Shown: positions 17,989 through 27,466, counted from the stretch's first letter. The stretch: DNA of 64,000 nt from Chitinibacter sp046530675 (GCF_046530675.1 NZ_CP172558.1:744001-808000), one strand, 5' to 3'. Notes: generated by a model from the letters alone, not told the origin. Made by a program: numbers and translations.

Positions 17989-19172
17989 CGCAGACTCCCC
18001 AATGAATCGAAAATCGGGTTCAGCACCGATGACATCATCCACGCCAGTACAGCACCCAAAATCACCGTCAACAGCGGAGCGATCATCGCTTGTACGCGGG
18101 CAATCGATTCGCTGATGTCACGTTGATAGAAATACGCGACATTGTGCAAAGCGTGATCAAGTGCTCCGGTACTTTCGCCGACGTGCAACATTCGCACCAG
18201 CAAGGGCGGAAACAAGCCGACACTGGCAAAACTGTTGCTGAGCGATTGACCGGAATGAATTCGGTTGGCGATTTGCTGCAAGGCTTGTGCCACAGTCAGA
18301 TTGCCGACGACGCCTTGCGTAATGCGCAAACCATCGAGCACCGGGATTCCCGCCGCATAGAGCAAAGCAAAACAGCTGGCAAAACGCGCCAGAACGATTT
18401 TATGCAGCACCGCCCCCATCATTGGCAGACGCAGCAAATAACCGTGCAGCCGCGTCCGGAACACTTCGTCGCGAGCCCATCGCCAGCGCAGGCCAGCCAC
18501 ACCCAGCAGCGGCAAACCTAGCATCAGCCACCAGCAACGGGTCAGCAGCATGGAGAGCCCCATCAAGAGCTGCAATCCCGGCGCAATCGGCTGCTGCATT
18601 GAGCGCATGAATTCGACCAGCTGTGGCAACAAATACAGCAGCAGAAATAGCAAAACGGCCAGCATCAGCAAGGCAACAAAAGCCGGATACATCAGTACGC
18701 GATGCATCTGGGCGAGCAGCTCGTCCTGCCATTTGAGCGACTCGGTCAGATTATTCAACACCACAGGCAAAGTACCACTCACCTCACCAGCGGCGACCAG
18801 ATTGACAAACACCGGGTCAAAAACGTCCGGATGCGCAGCCAAGGCCTGCGACAGCGTCTGGCCGCCTTCGATATCACTGACAATGCCGGAAATGACCTCA
18901 CGAAACGCCGGGTGAGCAAGATGTTCGCGCAAATCAATCAGGCTTTCGAGCAAGGGAAAACCTGCGCGGGTCAATTGTTCGAGATGGAAACAAAAAACAA
19001 TCAGATCACGGCGGCTGATTTTTCGACGCAACAGCGCACGGCGGTGTCGGCATTCAATCAGCGTCAGCCCCAGCCTCATCAAGCGCATTTCCAGATCGGC
19101 CGGATTGATCGCAGCAAGCCGACCTTGCCGGACTCTCCCCTGATCGTCAGCAGCCCGATAGTGGTACAGCAT
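17985..19172 (-). CDS. mshG: MshG, inner-membrane platform protein (GspF/PilC family)
   Basis: 395 aa polytopic protein with the two repeated GspF domains (about 65-190 and 265-385). Diagnostic stretches are FCFHLEQLTRAGFPLLESL, VSGTLPVVLNNL and GESTGALDHALHNVAYFY. Hydrophobic segments are at about 165-185, 215-235 and 365-385. It forms the rotor-like platform moved by the MshE ATPase. It begins 2 bp after mshE ends. Confidence 0.88.
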   Translation of the reverse strand: MLYHYRAADDQGRVRQGRLAAINPADLEMRLMRLGLTLIECRHRRALLRRKISRRDLIVFCFHLEQLTRAGFPLLESLIDLREHLAHPAFREVISGIVSDIEGGQTLSQALAAHPDVFDPVFVNLVAAGEVSGTLPVVLNNLTESLKWQDELLAQMHRVLMYPAFVALLMLAVLLFLLLYLLPQLVEFMRSMQQPIAPGLQLLMGLSMLLTRCWWLMLGLPLLGVAGLRWRWARDEVFRTRLHGYLLRLPMMGAVLHKIVLARFASCFALLYAAGIPVLDGLRITQGVVGNLTVAQALQQIANRIHSGQSLSNSFASVGLFPPLLVRMLHVGESTGALDHALHNVAYFYQRDISESIARVQAMIAPLLTVILGAVLAWMMSSVLNPIFDSLGSLR

Positions 19173-19174
19173 GC

Positions 19175-20857
19175 TTATGCTCTGCCCGTTAAATCAACAA
19201 CGCGGCCGATTTCAGCCAGTGACGTTTCACCCGCCAGAACCCGGCGACAGGCGTCGTCAGACAAGGAAGCAAAGTCCCGGGTCGCCTGCTGCATCTCGCC
19301 CAATGTTGCACGACGGGCAATCAGCTCTTCAAGTCGGGAGTCAACCCGGAGCAGCTCCATAACGGTCGTCCTGCCACGATAACCCTGCTGCTCACACTCC
19401 GGACAAGCAGCAGCACGATAAATGGTCGTCGGAGCGTCAATACCAAGCTGGCGGCACTCGATTTCGTCGCTCTGGTACGCCACCTTGCACGCCGGGCACA
19501 GCAAGCGCACCAGACGCTGCGCGACCATGCCGATCAGATTGCCTGCGAGCACATCGGGCTGAACCCCCAGGTCAAACAAACGGGCAATCGCGCCGAGTGC
19601 TGAAGCAGTATGCAGCGTGGCATAAACCTGATGTCCGGTCATCGCGGCGCGCATCGCCATTTCTGCCGTGTCGTGATCGCGGATTTCGCCGATCAGGATG
19701 ACATCGGGGTCTTGCCGCAGCAAGGCGCGAATCCCGTTGGCAAAGTCCATTTTGACAACGTCACCGATTGAAGTCTGCCTGATCATCGCCAGCGGATATT
19801 CGACCGGATCTTCGAGCGTCATGATATTGCGCTCGACGCTATTGAGATGACTCAGAATCGAATACAGCGTCGTCGTTTTGCCCGAGCCAGTCGGCCCGGT
19901 CAGCAGGATCAATCCTTCGGGTCGTGCCAGCATGCGGTGCAATGTTGCAAGCTGGGTCTGGCTTAAACCCAGCTCGTCGAGCGCCAGCAGGTTTTTATTT
20001 CTGTCCAGAATCCGCAATACGATATTTTCGCCCCAGTTGGTCGGCAACGAGGCGACGCGAAAATCAAGGTTGCGAGCGCATAAAGTCAGCGAAATCCGGC
20101 CATCCTGAGGCGCACGGTTTTCGGCGATATTCAACCCGGCCAGCACTTTGAGCCTCACCACCATCGCCGGCCAGTAGCTTTTATGCAGTGCGCGAATTTG
20201 CCGCAAAATGCCGTCGATGCGGTAGCGAATCCGGACAAAAGCCTGTTCGGGCTCGAAATGAACATCCGATGCGCCGCGCGTCACGGCGTCAGCCAGAATC
20301 GCGTCGATCAGTCGGACAACTGGCTGGCTGTAATCGGCCCCCGTCTGAATGCTTTCATGTAACTCGCCGGTTTCAATTTCACGCAAAATGCCGTCAATTG
20401 ACAGCTCGAAACCGTAATAGCGATCAATACCGGCGATGATGTCCGACTCGGCGGCGAGCAGCGGAATAATTGTGTATTCATCACGCGTCTGCAGTCGTAA
20501 CTGATCAAGCAGCAACAGGTTGTTGGGCTGCGCCATTGCAATACTCAAACGCCGCTGATCGAGCGCAATCGGCAAAACCAGCCAGCGTTTGGCGACCGTT
20601 TTATCGAGCAGTGCCAGCGCCCGGGGATCAGCAATGGCGCGAGATAAATCAATGCTACCGTGCCCCAGGTTTTCCACCAGCGCTTCGCGCAACAGACTTT
20701 CAGACAAAAAGCCGAGCGAAACCAGCAATTGACCGAGCAAGACCGGCGTTTTGGCCTGTTCACGCAAGGCAATTTCAAGCTGGTCCGATGAAATCAGCCC
20801 TTTGCCAAGCAAGAGCTCACCAATACGCAAGCGAGTTATTTGAACGGGGGCATTCAT
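19175..20857 (-). CDS. mshE: MshE, pilus extension ATPase with N-terminal c-di-GMP domain
   Basis: 560 aa hexameric secretion ATPase. The C-terminal motor has Walker A GPTGSGKTT, Asp box LEDPVEYP, Walker B ILIGEIRD and His box ATLHTASA, then the zinc motif CPACK/CPEC. The N-terminus matches the MshEN c-di-GMP pattern: first box RIGELLLGKGLISSDQLEIA (about 9-28), second box LLGQLLVSLGFLSESLLREA (about 36-55). Known MshEN domains bind c-di-GMP through such tandem boxes, so pilus extension here is probably controlled by it. ATG overlaps the mshN stop by four bases. Confidence 0.9.
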   Translation of the reverse strand: MNAPVQITRLRIGELLLGKGLISSDQLEIALREQAKTPVLLGQLLVSLGFLSESLLREALVENLGHGSIDLSRAIADPRALALLDKTVAKRWLVLPIALDQRRLSIAMAQPNNLLLLDQLRLQTRDEYTIIPLLAAESDIIAGIDRYYGFELSIDGILREIETGELHESIQTGADYSQPVVRLIDAILADAVTRGASDVHFEPEQAFVRIRYRIDGILRQIRALHKSYWPAMVVRLKVLAGLNIAENRAPQDGRISLTLCARNLDFRVASLPTNWGENIVLRILDRNKNLLALDELGLSQTQLATLHRMLARPEGLILLTGPTGSGKTTTLYSILSHLNSVERNIMTLEDPVEYPLAMIRQTSIGDVVKMDFANGIRALLRQDPDVILIGEIRDHDTAEMAMRAAMTGHQVYATLHTASALGAIARLFDLGVQPDVLAGNLIGMVAQRLVRLLCPACKVAYQSDEIECRQLGIDAPTTIYRAAACPECEQQGYRGRTTVMELLRVDSRLEELIARRATLGEMQQATRDFASLSDDACRRVLAGETSLAEIGRVVDLTGRA

Positions 20858-21795
20858 CGCACACTCTCCTGCAGCTTCTTCAACTGTTGCAAGCGTGCCT
20901 CGACCTGGGCGCGGTCAAACCCGGCTTGGCGCTGCCCGGCCAACACCAGCGCCTGCTGATAAAAATCGGCTGCCAGCCGGTTTTGCTGTAAGTGATCCAG
21001 ACTGATCGCGAGGCTATACGCCAGATCGGGATGTTCGGGGTCTTGCTGCCATGCGGCAAAAAACTGCGCTTGTGCCTCGTGCCAGCGCTGATGACGGGCA
21101 TAGTGCTGAGCCAGTAGCAGCGGCTCATCCTGAATACCGCGCTGCGTGAGCTGTACTTCATCGTGTGAGCCAATCTGTTCTGGTTCCAGCATCAATACCG
21201 CGCCTTGCACCATCTGATCCTGCGGATTGAGCTGCAATAACTGGCGATAAATTTCGCCAGCTTTGCCTTTTTCACCACGCTTGATGTGCAAAGCGGCCAA
21301 ACCCAAAAGTGCGTCACGCTGGCGCGACTGCCCGACGAGCACTTTGCGGTAGAGTTGCTCAGCCAGATCATCGTCGCCCCGTCTGAATGCCTCCCACGCC
21401 TGCAGTAGTACCGGGTTCAAATTGCTGCTGCTTCGTTTGAATTGCACCGGCTCGTCGTGAAATTCCGGGGCAGGATCAGGGTCAGTAGAATTGGCGTCGA
21501 TTGAAATGCGGGTTTTGACTGCAGAAATACCCAACCCAGTATTACCATCTGGCTCATATTCAAAGCGCTCTTCAGCAAGATACCCCTCTGGCTTTATCGT
21601 CAATTCAGACGACTGCGAAGCAGTGGCGATCGGTTGCTGACTGGCCGAGTTCAACCGCGGCGTTGCAAACTGCCAGTATTGCCAAGCCAGCAAAGCAACA
21701 AGCAACAGAGCGGCCAGTATCAAACAGCGCAGCCAGGTTTTCGCTCCCGGCATGTGCGCTGAAGCAGCGGACAGCACACTGGACGCCGCACTCAT
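20854..21795 (-). CDS. mshN: MshN-like TPR protein of the pilus operon
   Basis: 313 aa. Short cytoplasmic end, TM helix (about 23-44, CLILAALLLVALLAWQYW), Pro/Ser-rich linker, then TPR-type helical pairs from about 125 to the end (FRRGDDDLAEQLYRKVL, RGEKGKAGEIYRQLLQLNPQ, HPDLAYSLAISLDHL). MshN homologues hold secretin and ATPase parts together. Overlaps the mshL stop by four bases. A dyad copy lies in the linker codons. Confidence 0.75.
   Translation of the reverse strand: MSAASSVLSAASAHMPGAKTWLRCLILAALLLVALLAWQYWQFATPRLNSASQQPIATASQSSELTIKPEGYLAEERFEYEPDGNTGLGISAVKTRISIDANSTDPDPAPEFHDEPVQFKRSSSNLNPVLLQAWEAFRRGDDDLAEQLYRKVLVGQSRQRDALLGLAALHIKRGEKGKAGEIYRQLLQLNPQDQMVQGAVLMLEPEQIGSHDEVQLTQRGIQDEPLLLAQHYARHQRWHEAQAQFFAAWQQDPEHPDLAYSLAISLDHLQQNRLAADFYQQALVLAGQRQAGFDRAQVEARLQQLKKLQESVR
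21537..21585. repeat. 49-bp dyad (copy 8, in mshN)
   Basis: CAGTATTACC...AAGATACCC. Right end exact and GTAT at positions 3-6. Right inner box CTTCA. Confidence 0.6.
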
Positions 21796-23387
21796 GGTGC
21801 AAGCTCACCGGTTATCAGCCCGCCCTGAAAAGCCGATAGCTGATGATCCGAAGCCGGGTTGAAAAAATGCGTATCGGGCAATTTGAACGCGGCCTGCCCA
21901 CCGCTCAGGCCATGGCCTTGCACGACAACGGGTCGCAAAAAAACGACCAGCTCGATTTTGCTGACCTTGTCGTCGCGGTAACTGAACACATCACCGATCA
22001 CCGGTAATCGCGAGAGGCCGGGTAAACCCTGACGCGAATTATTCTGTTTGTCCTGAATCAAGCCACCGAGCACCGCCGCCTGACCGCTGGCAATATTGAG
22101 CGTCGAATCAAATTCGCGCACCTGCAAGACCGGAATCAGGCTTTGCACCGGCTTGGCCGAATCTCTGGCAATCAGCGCAACCGCCGGGTCTTCGACATAG
22201 CCGCTGATATTGGTAATTGTGGGTCTGACATTCATCGCGATCTGACCCGCAGCCGACACTTGCGGCGTCACCTGCATCACCAACCCGACCGGCACCGTGT
22301 GCAGTTGCGAGAGATAAGTCCGGCCGGTCACCTCGCCATCGGTATTTTTGTCCTCTTCGAGTTCGAGCGTGAAATACACCTGCTCTTCGACGACTTTCAT
22401 CACTGCAGTCTGGTTATTCAGCGCGATGATTTTCGGGCTCGACAGCACGCGCGTGCGGCCAAATTGCTCAAGTAGCTTGATCGTCGCGCCAAAACTGTCA
22501 TTGGCGTACGAAAGCACGCTGACTGGCGCGGTCGTCAGATTGGCACCCAGCAGCGATTGCGACAAAGACCAGCCGCTGCCCGAAGCGATTTTTGACCAGT
22601 CGACACCAGCCTGATACTGATCGCCGAGTGCGACTTCAACAATGGTGGCCTCAATCATCACTTGCCGCTGCGCAGCCGATTGCACTGCGGCCAGAAATTC
22701 GGCGACTTTAAGCTGATCTTTTTGCGTCGCGCGGATGCTGATCGTTCCGCTTTCGGGATGCATAATCACCGGGTTGCTCGCTGCGGCAGCTGAATTACCC
22801 AGCAGATCCTTCAGATTACTTTCGAGACGTTTCCAGAATTGATTTGGGTTTTCACTATCGATACCGGTGCTGGAGCTATTGCCGCTCACGCTGCCCTGCG
22901 CTGCAGTCGTCACTGAATTCAAAATCGTGACGCTGGCCTTCATATTGCGCGACAGATTGAAATAATCGACGTGATAGGTTTTCAAATAAGGCAGATCAGG
23001 AGCAATCGTCAAAATACCGCCTTCAAGCGTCCAGCGAATATCGGCCTGTCTGGCAATGCGTTCCAGTATTTGCGGCAGCGTCTGATTGATCGCATTGAGC
23101 GTCACGCTCCCTGCCACATCGGGATGCACGTCAATATTGATTTTGGCATCACGCGCGAGCGCAGCCAGTAGCTTGTTCAGCGGCAACTGGCTGACCACGA
23201 CACTGTAAGTTTCCAGCGCTGGCACAGGTGCCGGTTTGGGTAAATGCGGAATGCTTGTCAGCGGAGCAGGAATGACCTCACGCACCGCCGAAGCAGCCTG
23301 GATATGGCCTTCAAGCGACAAACCCGTTTTTCCTGGCGTTTGACAAGCGATCAGCACAAGACAAACTGACAAAATAATTATTTTCAT
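21792..23387 (-). CDS. mshL: MshL, outer-membrane secretin lipoprotein
   Basis: 531 aa. Signal peptide with lipobox LIAC, a short linker, an N-terminal STN/secretin domain (about 75-150), a Ser/Gly-rich insert, and the secretin domain (about 255-500) with VEVALGDQYQAGVDWSKI, a VPVG stretch and GGLIQDKQ. It forms the gated pore through which the pilus passes. ATG at 23387 is preferred over the longer frame because it starts a clean lipoprotein signal. First gene of the operon; a 9-bp inverted repeat lies 35 bp upstream. Confidence 0.88.
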   Translation of the reverse strand: MKIIILSVCLVLIACQTPGKTGLSLEGHIQAASAVREVIPAPLTSIPHLPKPAPVPALETYSVVVSQLPLNKLLAALARDAKINIDVHPDVAGSVTLNAINQTLPQILERIARQADIRWTLEGGILTIAPDLPYLKTYHVDYFNLSRNMKASVTILNSVTTAAQGSVSGNSSSTGIDSENPNQFWKRLESNLKDLLGNSAAAASNPVIMHPESGTISIRATQKDQLKVAEFLAAVQSAAQRQVMIEATIVEVALGDQYQAGVDWSKIASGSGWSLSQSLLGANLTTAPVSVLSYANDSFGATIKLLEQFGRTRVLSSPKIIALNNQTAVMKVVEEQVYFTLELEEDKNTDGEVTGRTYLSQLHTVPVGLVMQVTPQVSAAGQIAMNVRPTITNISGYVEDPAVALIARDSAKPVQSLIPVLQVREFDSTLNIASGQAAVLGGLIQDKQNNSRQGLPGLSRLPVIGDVFSYRDDKVSKIELVVFLRPVVVQGHGLSGGQAAFKLPDTHFFNPASDHQLSAFQGGLITGELAP

Positions 23388-23421
23388 GAAAAACAAAAGA
23401 AAGAAAACATCTTCCATTCTA

Positions 23422-23442
23422 GGAAAACTATTGTAGTTTTCC
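23422..23442 (-). promoter_or_regulatory. Inverted repeat upstream of mshL
   Basis: GGAAAACTA-TTG-TAGTTTTCC, a perfect 9-bp dyad with a 3-nt centre, 35 bp before the mshL ATG. Position suits either an operator or a 5'-leader hairpin of the msh operon; nothing decides between them. Confidence 0.4.
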
Positions 23443-23485
23443 AGTACACCCAGAAAAAAACGCAAACCCAGGCAATCAATGCCAA

Positions 23486-23534
23486 GGGTATATCGATGCA
23501 AGCATCACAAACATTGACATACAAGGCAATACCC
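23486..23534. repeat. 49-bp dyad (copy 9, exact)
   Basis: GGGTATATCGATGCAAG...AAGGCAATACCC. Exact ends and spacing, left inner box TGCAA. It lies in the divergent mshL/mlaF spacer, about 100 bp from mshL and 145 bp from mlaF. Confidence 0.85.
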
Positions 23535-23679
23535 GACAAAAACCATCATTCAAACCTTTTGTCTTCGCCAATATTTACCACGCCGAACAATCAAAAATGC
23601 CGTAAAATCAGCGCCGAACGATACATTTCAATACGAAAACTCTGTTTTTTTCTCCCGCGTAGTCCCTTAAAATTTACAC

Positions 23680-24474
23680 ATGCCACTTATCGACTTTCAA
23701 AATGTCAGTTTTGCTTATGGAGAAACGCCGGTCTTGCGCGATGTGTCGCTGCAGATCAAGGCGGGGCAGCTCGTCGCCATCATGGGCGGCTCGGGCTCGG
23801 GCAAAACAACGCTACTCAAACTAATCGGCGGGCAAATCCGCGCCAGCAACGGCACCGTCAAGGTCGCCGGGGAGGATGTCGGTGCGCTGGGCGAGCGCGA
23901 TCTGTATCAGTTGCGTCGCAAGCTCGGGATGCTGTTCCAGTTCGGTGCGCTGTTTACCGACTTGTCGGTGTTCGACAATGTGGCTTTTCCATTGCGCGAG
24001 CGCACCAGCTTGCCGGAAAGCATGATTCGCGATCTGGTGCTGATGAAGCTACAGGCCGTTGGCTTGCGCGGCGCGGCGCAAGCGATGCCACAGGAACTCT
24101 CGGGAGGGATGGCACGACGCGTCGCTTTGGCGCGCGCGATTGCGCTCGATCCGCAAGTAATGCTGTACGACGAGCCGTTTACCGGGCTCGACCCGATTTC
24201 ACTGGCAACGGTCGGCAAACTGATTCGCGAATTGAACGACGCACTCGGCACAGCGTCGATTGTCGTGACTCACGACGTTGCCGAATCGCTGGCGATTGTT
24301 GATTACGTCTACTTCCTCGCCGACGGGCAAATTGTCGCGCAGGGAACGCCGGCTGAAGTCAAAGCATCGAGCCACCCGTTTGTGCAGCAGTTTATCAATG
24401 CCTTGCCTGATGGCCCTTTGCCGTTTCATAAACCGGCACCCGCATACGCTGACGATTTAGGGCTGACAGAATGA
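23680..24474 (+). CDS. mlaF: MlaF, ATP-binding protein of the lipid-transport ABC system
   Basis: 264 aa ABC ATPase powering MlaFEDB, which moves phospholipids between the membranes to keep outer-membrane lipid asymmetry. Walker A GGSGSGKTT, Q-loop region MLFQFGALF, signature LSGGMARRVALARAI, Walker B VMLYDEPFTGLDP, switch His VVTHD. First gene of mlaFEDCBA; the MlaE start overlaps its stop by four bases. Confidence 0.95.
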   Translation: MPLIDFQNVSFAYGETPVLRDVSLQIKAGQLVAIMGGSGSGKTTLLKLIGGQIRASNGTVKVAGEDVGALGERDLYQLRRKLGMLFQFGALFTDLSVFDNVAFPLRERTSLPESMIRDLVLMKLQAVGLRGAAQAMPQELSGGMARRVALARAIALDPQVMLYDEPFTGLDPISLATVGKLIRELNDALGTASIVVTHDVAESLAIVDYVYFLADGQIVAQGTPAEVKASSHPFVQQFINALPDGPLPFHKPAPAYADDLGLTE

Positions 24475-25262
24475 ATTTTTTCATCAATGCCATTTCCCGC
24501 TTTGGTCAACCTTTGACCAACAGCCTGATCAAACTCGGCTTTGCCTGCCGCTTTTTGCTGGCGATTTTGCGTCATTCGGCAACCGCCTTGCTGCGCCCGC
24601 AACTCACGCTGCGCGAAATCTGGTTCGCTGGCGTGTTGTCGGTACTGATCATTACCGTCTCCGGACTGTTTGTCGGCATGGTGCTGGCACTGCAAGGCTA
24701 TGACACGCTGCAGCGCTTTGGCGCATCGAGCTCTTTGGGGATTCTGGTTGCGCTCTCATTGGTGCGTGAATTGGGGCCTGTCGTCGCCGGCCTCTTATTT
24801 GCCAGCCGTGCCGGTAGCGCGATTACTGCAGAAATCGGCCTGATGAAAACGACCGAGCAACTGTCGGCAATGGAAATGATGGCGGTCAACCCGATTGCCC
24901 GCGTCGTCGCGCCGCGTTTCTGGGGCGGCGTGATTTCGATGCCGCTCTTGGCGGCGATTTTCAGCGCGATGGGGATTTTTGGCGGCTATCTGATCGGCGT
25001 GCAATTGCTGGGGCTCGACGAAGGCAGCTTCTGGTCGCAAATGCAGGGCTCGGTCGATTTCCGGCTCGATGTGATGAACGGCGTGATTAAAAGCCTCTTT
25101 TTTGGCTTTGCAGTCTCGCTGATTGCGGTCTTTGAAGGGTATGATGCGCCCCCGACCGCCGAAGGCATTTCCAGTGCGACAACGCGCACTGTTGTCACCA
25201 GCGCACTGGTCATTCTGGCGCTCGATTTTATTCTTACTGCTTTTATGTTTCGGGGAGTTTAA
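24471..25262 (+). CDS. mlaE: MlaE, permease
   Basis: 263 aa inner-membrane permease of the MlaE (DUF140) family with five or six hydrophobic segments. Conserved stretches are SLVRELGPVVAGLLFASRAG, EIGLMKTTEQLSAMEMM and GVIKSLFFG. Forms the dimeric membrane core with MlaF and MlaD. Stop codon TAA lies one base before the mlaD ATG. Confidence 0.95.
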   Translation: MNFFINAISRFGQPLTNSLIKLGFACRFLLAILRHSATALLRPQLTLREIWFAGVLSVLIITVSGLFVGMVLALQGYDTLQRFGASSSLGILVALSLVRELGPVVAGLLFASRAGSAITAEIGLMKTTEQLSAMEMMAVNPIARVVAPRFWGGVISMPLLAAIFSAMGIFGGYLIGVQLLGLDEGSFWSQMQGSVDFRLDVMNGVIKSLFFGFAVSLIAVFEGYDAPPTAEGISSATTRTVVTSALVILALDFILTAFMFRGV

Positions 25263-25727
25263 ATGAAACGCGGCATGATTGATTTTTGGGTTGGGCTGTT
25301 TGCACTGGCCGGCATTGCGGCACTCTTGTTTCTGGCACTCAAAGTCAGCAGTCAGGGCAGTTTACCCGCCAGCAGCAGCTATCAACTCGTCGCCAATTTT
25401 GAAAATATCGGCGGATTGAAAATTCGGGCACCAATCAAAAGCGCCGGTGTCGTAGTAGGACGGGTTGTCGATATTTCGCTCGATCCGGAACGCTTTGTCG
25501 CCAAAGTGACGATGGATATGGATAGCCGCTATCACTTCAGCCGCGATAGCTCGGCCGAAATCCTGACTTCAGGCCTTTTGGGCGAACAATATATCGGCAT
25601 TACGCCGGGTGCCGACGAGAAAACACTCAAGGCAGGCAATACTTTTAAAATCACGTCTTCGGCGATAGTGCTGGAGCAATTAATTAGCCGTTTCCTGTTT
25701 AGTCAGGCCGATAAGGAAGAAAAATAA
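25263..25727 (+). CDS. mlaD: MlaD, MCE-domain substrate-binding subunit
   Basis: 154 aa. N-terminal TM anchor (about 8-28) and a single MCE domain (about 40-118) with FENIGGLKIRAPIKSAGVVV and LTSGLLGEQYIGI, the pattern of the hexameric lipid-tunnel ring. A short C-terminal helix ends in a charged tail. mlaC starts on the last base of its stop (TAATG). Confidence 0.95.
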   Translation: MKRGMIDFWVGLFALAGIAALLFLALKVSSQGSLPASSSYQLVANFENIGGLKIRAPIKSAGVVVGRVVDISLDPERFVAKVTMDMDSRYHFSRDSSAEILTSGLLGEQYIGITPGADEKTLKAGNTFKITSSAIVLEQLISRFLFSQADKEEK

Positions 25728-26338
25728 TGTTTAAGTTTTTGCACCAATTACGAACGTCATTGCTGGTTTTAAGCTTGTTGAGCGCACCGTCGTTTGCCGC
25801 CGAAATGCCCGAGCAAATTGTCCGCAGCGCGAGCAAGGACGTGCTGGAAATCATCAAGAAAAACGAGAAAGACAGTGCCAAAATGCGTGAGCTGGTCGAC
25901 GCCCGCCTCTCACCAATGGCCGATTACAAGCGCATGACTTCACTGGCCGCAGGCCAATACTGGAAAAGTGCAACGCCAGCACAGCAAGATGCGCTGACCA
26001 CCGAGTTTCGCACCATGCTGATCCGCACTTATCTGAGCGCGCTGACGCTGTACAAGGATGCAAAAATCAATATCAAGGGAACCCGTGCCGGTAATGATAG
26101 CGATGAACAAACCGTTCGCACCGAAGTCACGCTCCCCGGTCAGAAACCGATCCCGCTCGATTTTAGTTTTGAAAAGCAAAGCAGCGACTGGAAAGTCTTT
26201 GACATCAGCGTCGATGGCATCAGCTTTATTAATAATCACCGCAACCAGTTTGGCTCGGTTATTCGCAAAGATGGCATTGATGCGCTGATCAAACAGCTAT
26301 CCAACCGCAACACCGCCGCCAAACAGGCCAAGTCATGA
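25727..26338 (+). CDS. mlaC: MlaC, periplasmic phospholipid carrier
   Basis: 203 aa with a cleavable signal peptide (LLVLSLLSAPSFAAE) and the MlaC/Ttg2 fold (about 40-190), including the conserved YKRMTSLAAGQYWK and YLSALTLYKD helices. Shuttles one phospholipid between MlaA at the outer membrane and MlaD. Overlaps the mlaB start by four bases (ATGA). Confidence 0.94.
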   Translation: MFKFLHQLRTSLLVLSLLSAPSFAAEMPEQIVRSASKDVLEIIKKNEKDSAKMRELVDARLSPMADYKRMTSLAAGQYWKSATPAQQDALTTEFRTMLIRTYLSALTLYKDAKINIKGTRAGNDSDEQTVRTEVTLPGQKPIPLDFSFEKQSSDWKVFDISVDGISFINNHRNQFGSVIRKDGIDALIKQLSNRNTAAKQAKS

Positions 26339-26607
26339 GTTTGCAGTACGCCGCCCCCGCCGAGCTGACTAACGGTAGCTGTGCCCAGTTACTCGATTCG
26401 CTCGACGCCTTGCTCGCCCAAGGCGATACCACGGTGGACTTCTCCGCCGTGGTTCAGCTTGATTCAAGCGCCGTTGCGCTTTTACTCGAATGGCGGCGGC
26501 GCGCTTTGCACCAACGGCGCGAATTGTCATTTCTGGCGCTTCCTGCTGCGCTGCTGCAACTGATCCGGGTTTATGGCGTGCAAGAGCTCTTGCAAATCAA
26601 GACCTGA
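26335..26607 (+). CDS. mlaB: MlaB, STAS-domain subunit
   Basis: 90 aa cytosolic STAS protein that binds and stabilises the MlaF ATPase. The conserved VVQLDSSAVALLLEW segment (about 40-54) carries the Ser of the STAS loop. Its position between mlaC and mlaA is the usual one. Confidence 0.92.
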   Translation: MSLQYAAPAELTNGSCAQLLDSLDALLAQGDTTVDFSAVVQLDSSAVALLLEWRRRALHQRRELSFLALPAALLQLIRVYGVQELLQIKT

Positions 26608-26665
26608 GCAACACACAATTAATACTACTTTCACAATTACTGCGCCTTATAAGCGCTCTGGGTCC

Positions 26666-27466
26666 ATGCGCCGTCTCATTCTGCTCTCTGCGGTATTGCT
26701 CACCGCCTGTGCAACCCCGCAAAACAACTACGATCCGCTTGAAGCGGTCAATCGGCCGATTTATTCGTTCAATTCGACACTGGACGAACATCTGCTTCGC
26801 CCTGTTGCGCAAGCGTATACCGATTACATTCCGTCGCCATTACGCACGGCGGTGTACAACTTTGCCGGCAACCTCGACGACCTGTTCGGCATTCCGGCCG
26901 CATTGCTGCAGGCCAAAGGCGTCGCAGCGTCCAAAAGCACCGCGCGTGTGATCGTCAATTCAACCGTTGGTCTTGGTGGATTGATCGACTGGGCCAGCGA
27001 TTTGCCAATTGAAAAACAGGACGAGGATTTTGGTCAGATGTTCGGTGCATGGGGCATTCCCAGCGGCCCGTACCTGATGATTCCGTTCTACGGCCCGCTG
27101 ACAGTGCGCGACTCGACCGAAAAACTGGCACGTCTGGCGTGGGGGCCGATCGATTACATCGACCCTTTGGGCGGGCAAATTGCTTATTACGGCGTCATGC
27201 TCACCGATGTACGAGCGCAGCTGCTGCCATTTGACGCGACCATTCGTGAGCAACTCGACCCTTACGCTTTTGTCCGCGACACCTATCTGCAACGTCGCTG
27301 GTACAAGGTCTACGACGGCAATCCGCCTTATCCGCTACCGATGGGCGACTCTCAGGACGATGCAGCAAATCCCGACCGTGCGGCCGAATTTGACACTCCC
27401 GTTGCTGAACCACCCCAGGTCGAAGCTGGCGCAACTGAAACGCTCAGTACAGAGGTTCAGCAGTGA
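26666..27466 (+). CDS. mlaA: MlaA (VacJ) outer-membrane lipoprotein
   Basis: 266 aa lipoprotein with lipobox LTAC, the conserved DPLEAVNRPIYSFN start, an amphipathic ring-forming helical body and the WGIPSGPYLMIPFYGP stretch. It removes mislocalised phospholipids from the outer leaflet. The ATG at 26666 gives the signal peptide; the longer frame from 26573 overlaps mlaB without a signal. C-terminal tail after about 225 is acidic and variable. Confidence 0.94.
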   Translation: MRRLILLSAVLLTACATPQNNYDPLEAVNRPIYSFNSTLDEHLLRPVAQAYTDYIPSPLRTAVYNFAGNLDDLFGIPAALLQAKGVAASKSTARVIVNSTVGLGGLIDWASDLPIEKQDEDFGQMFGAWGIPSGPYLMIPFYGPLTVRDSTEKLARLAWGPIDYIDPLGGQIAYYGVMLTDVRAQLLPFDATIREQLDPYAFVRDTYLQRRWYKVYDGNPPYPLPMGDSQDDAANPDRAAEFDTPVAEPPQVEAGATETLSTEVQQ

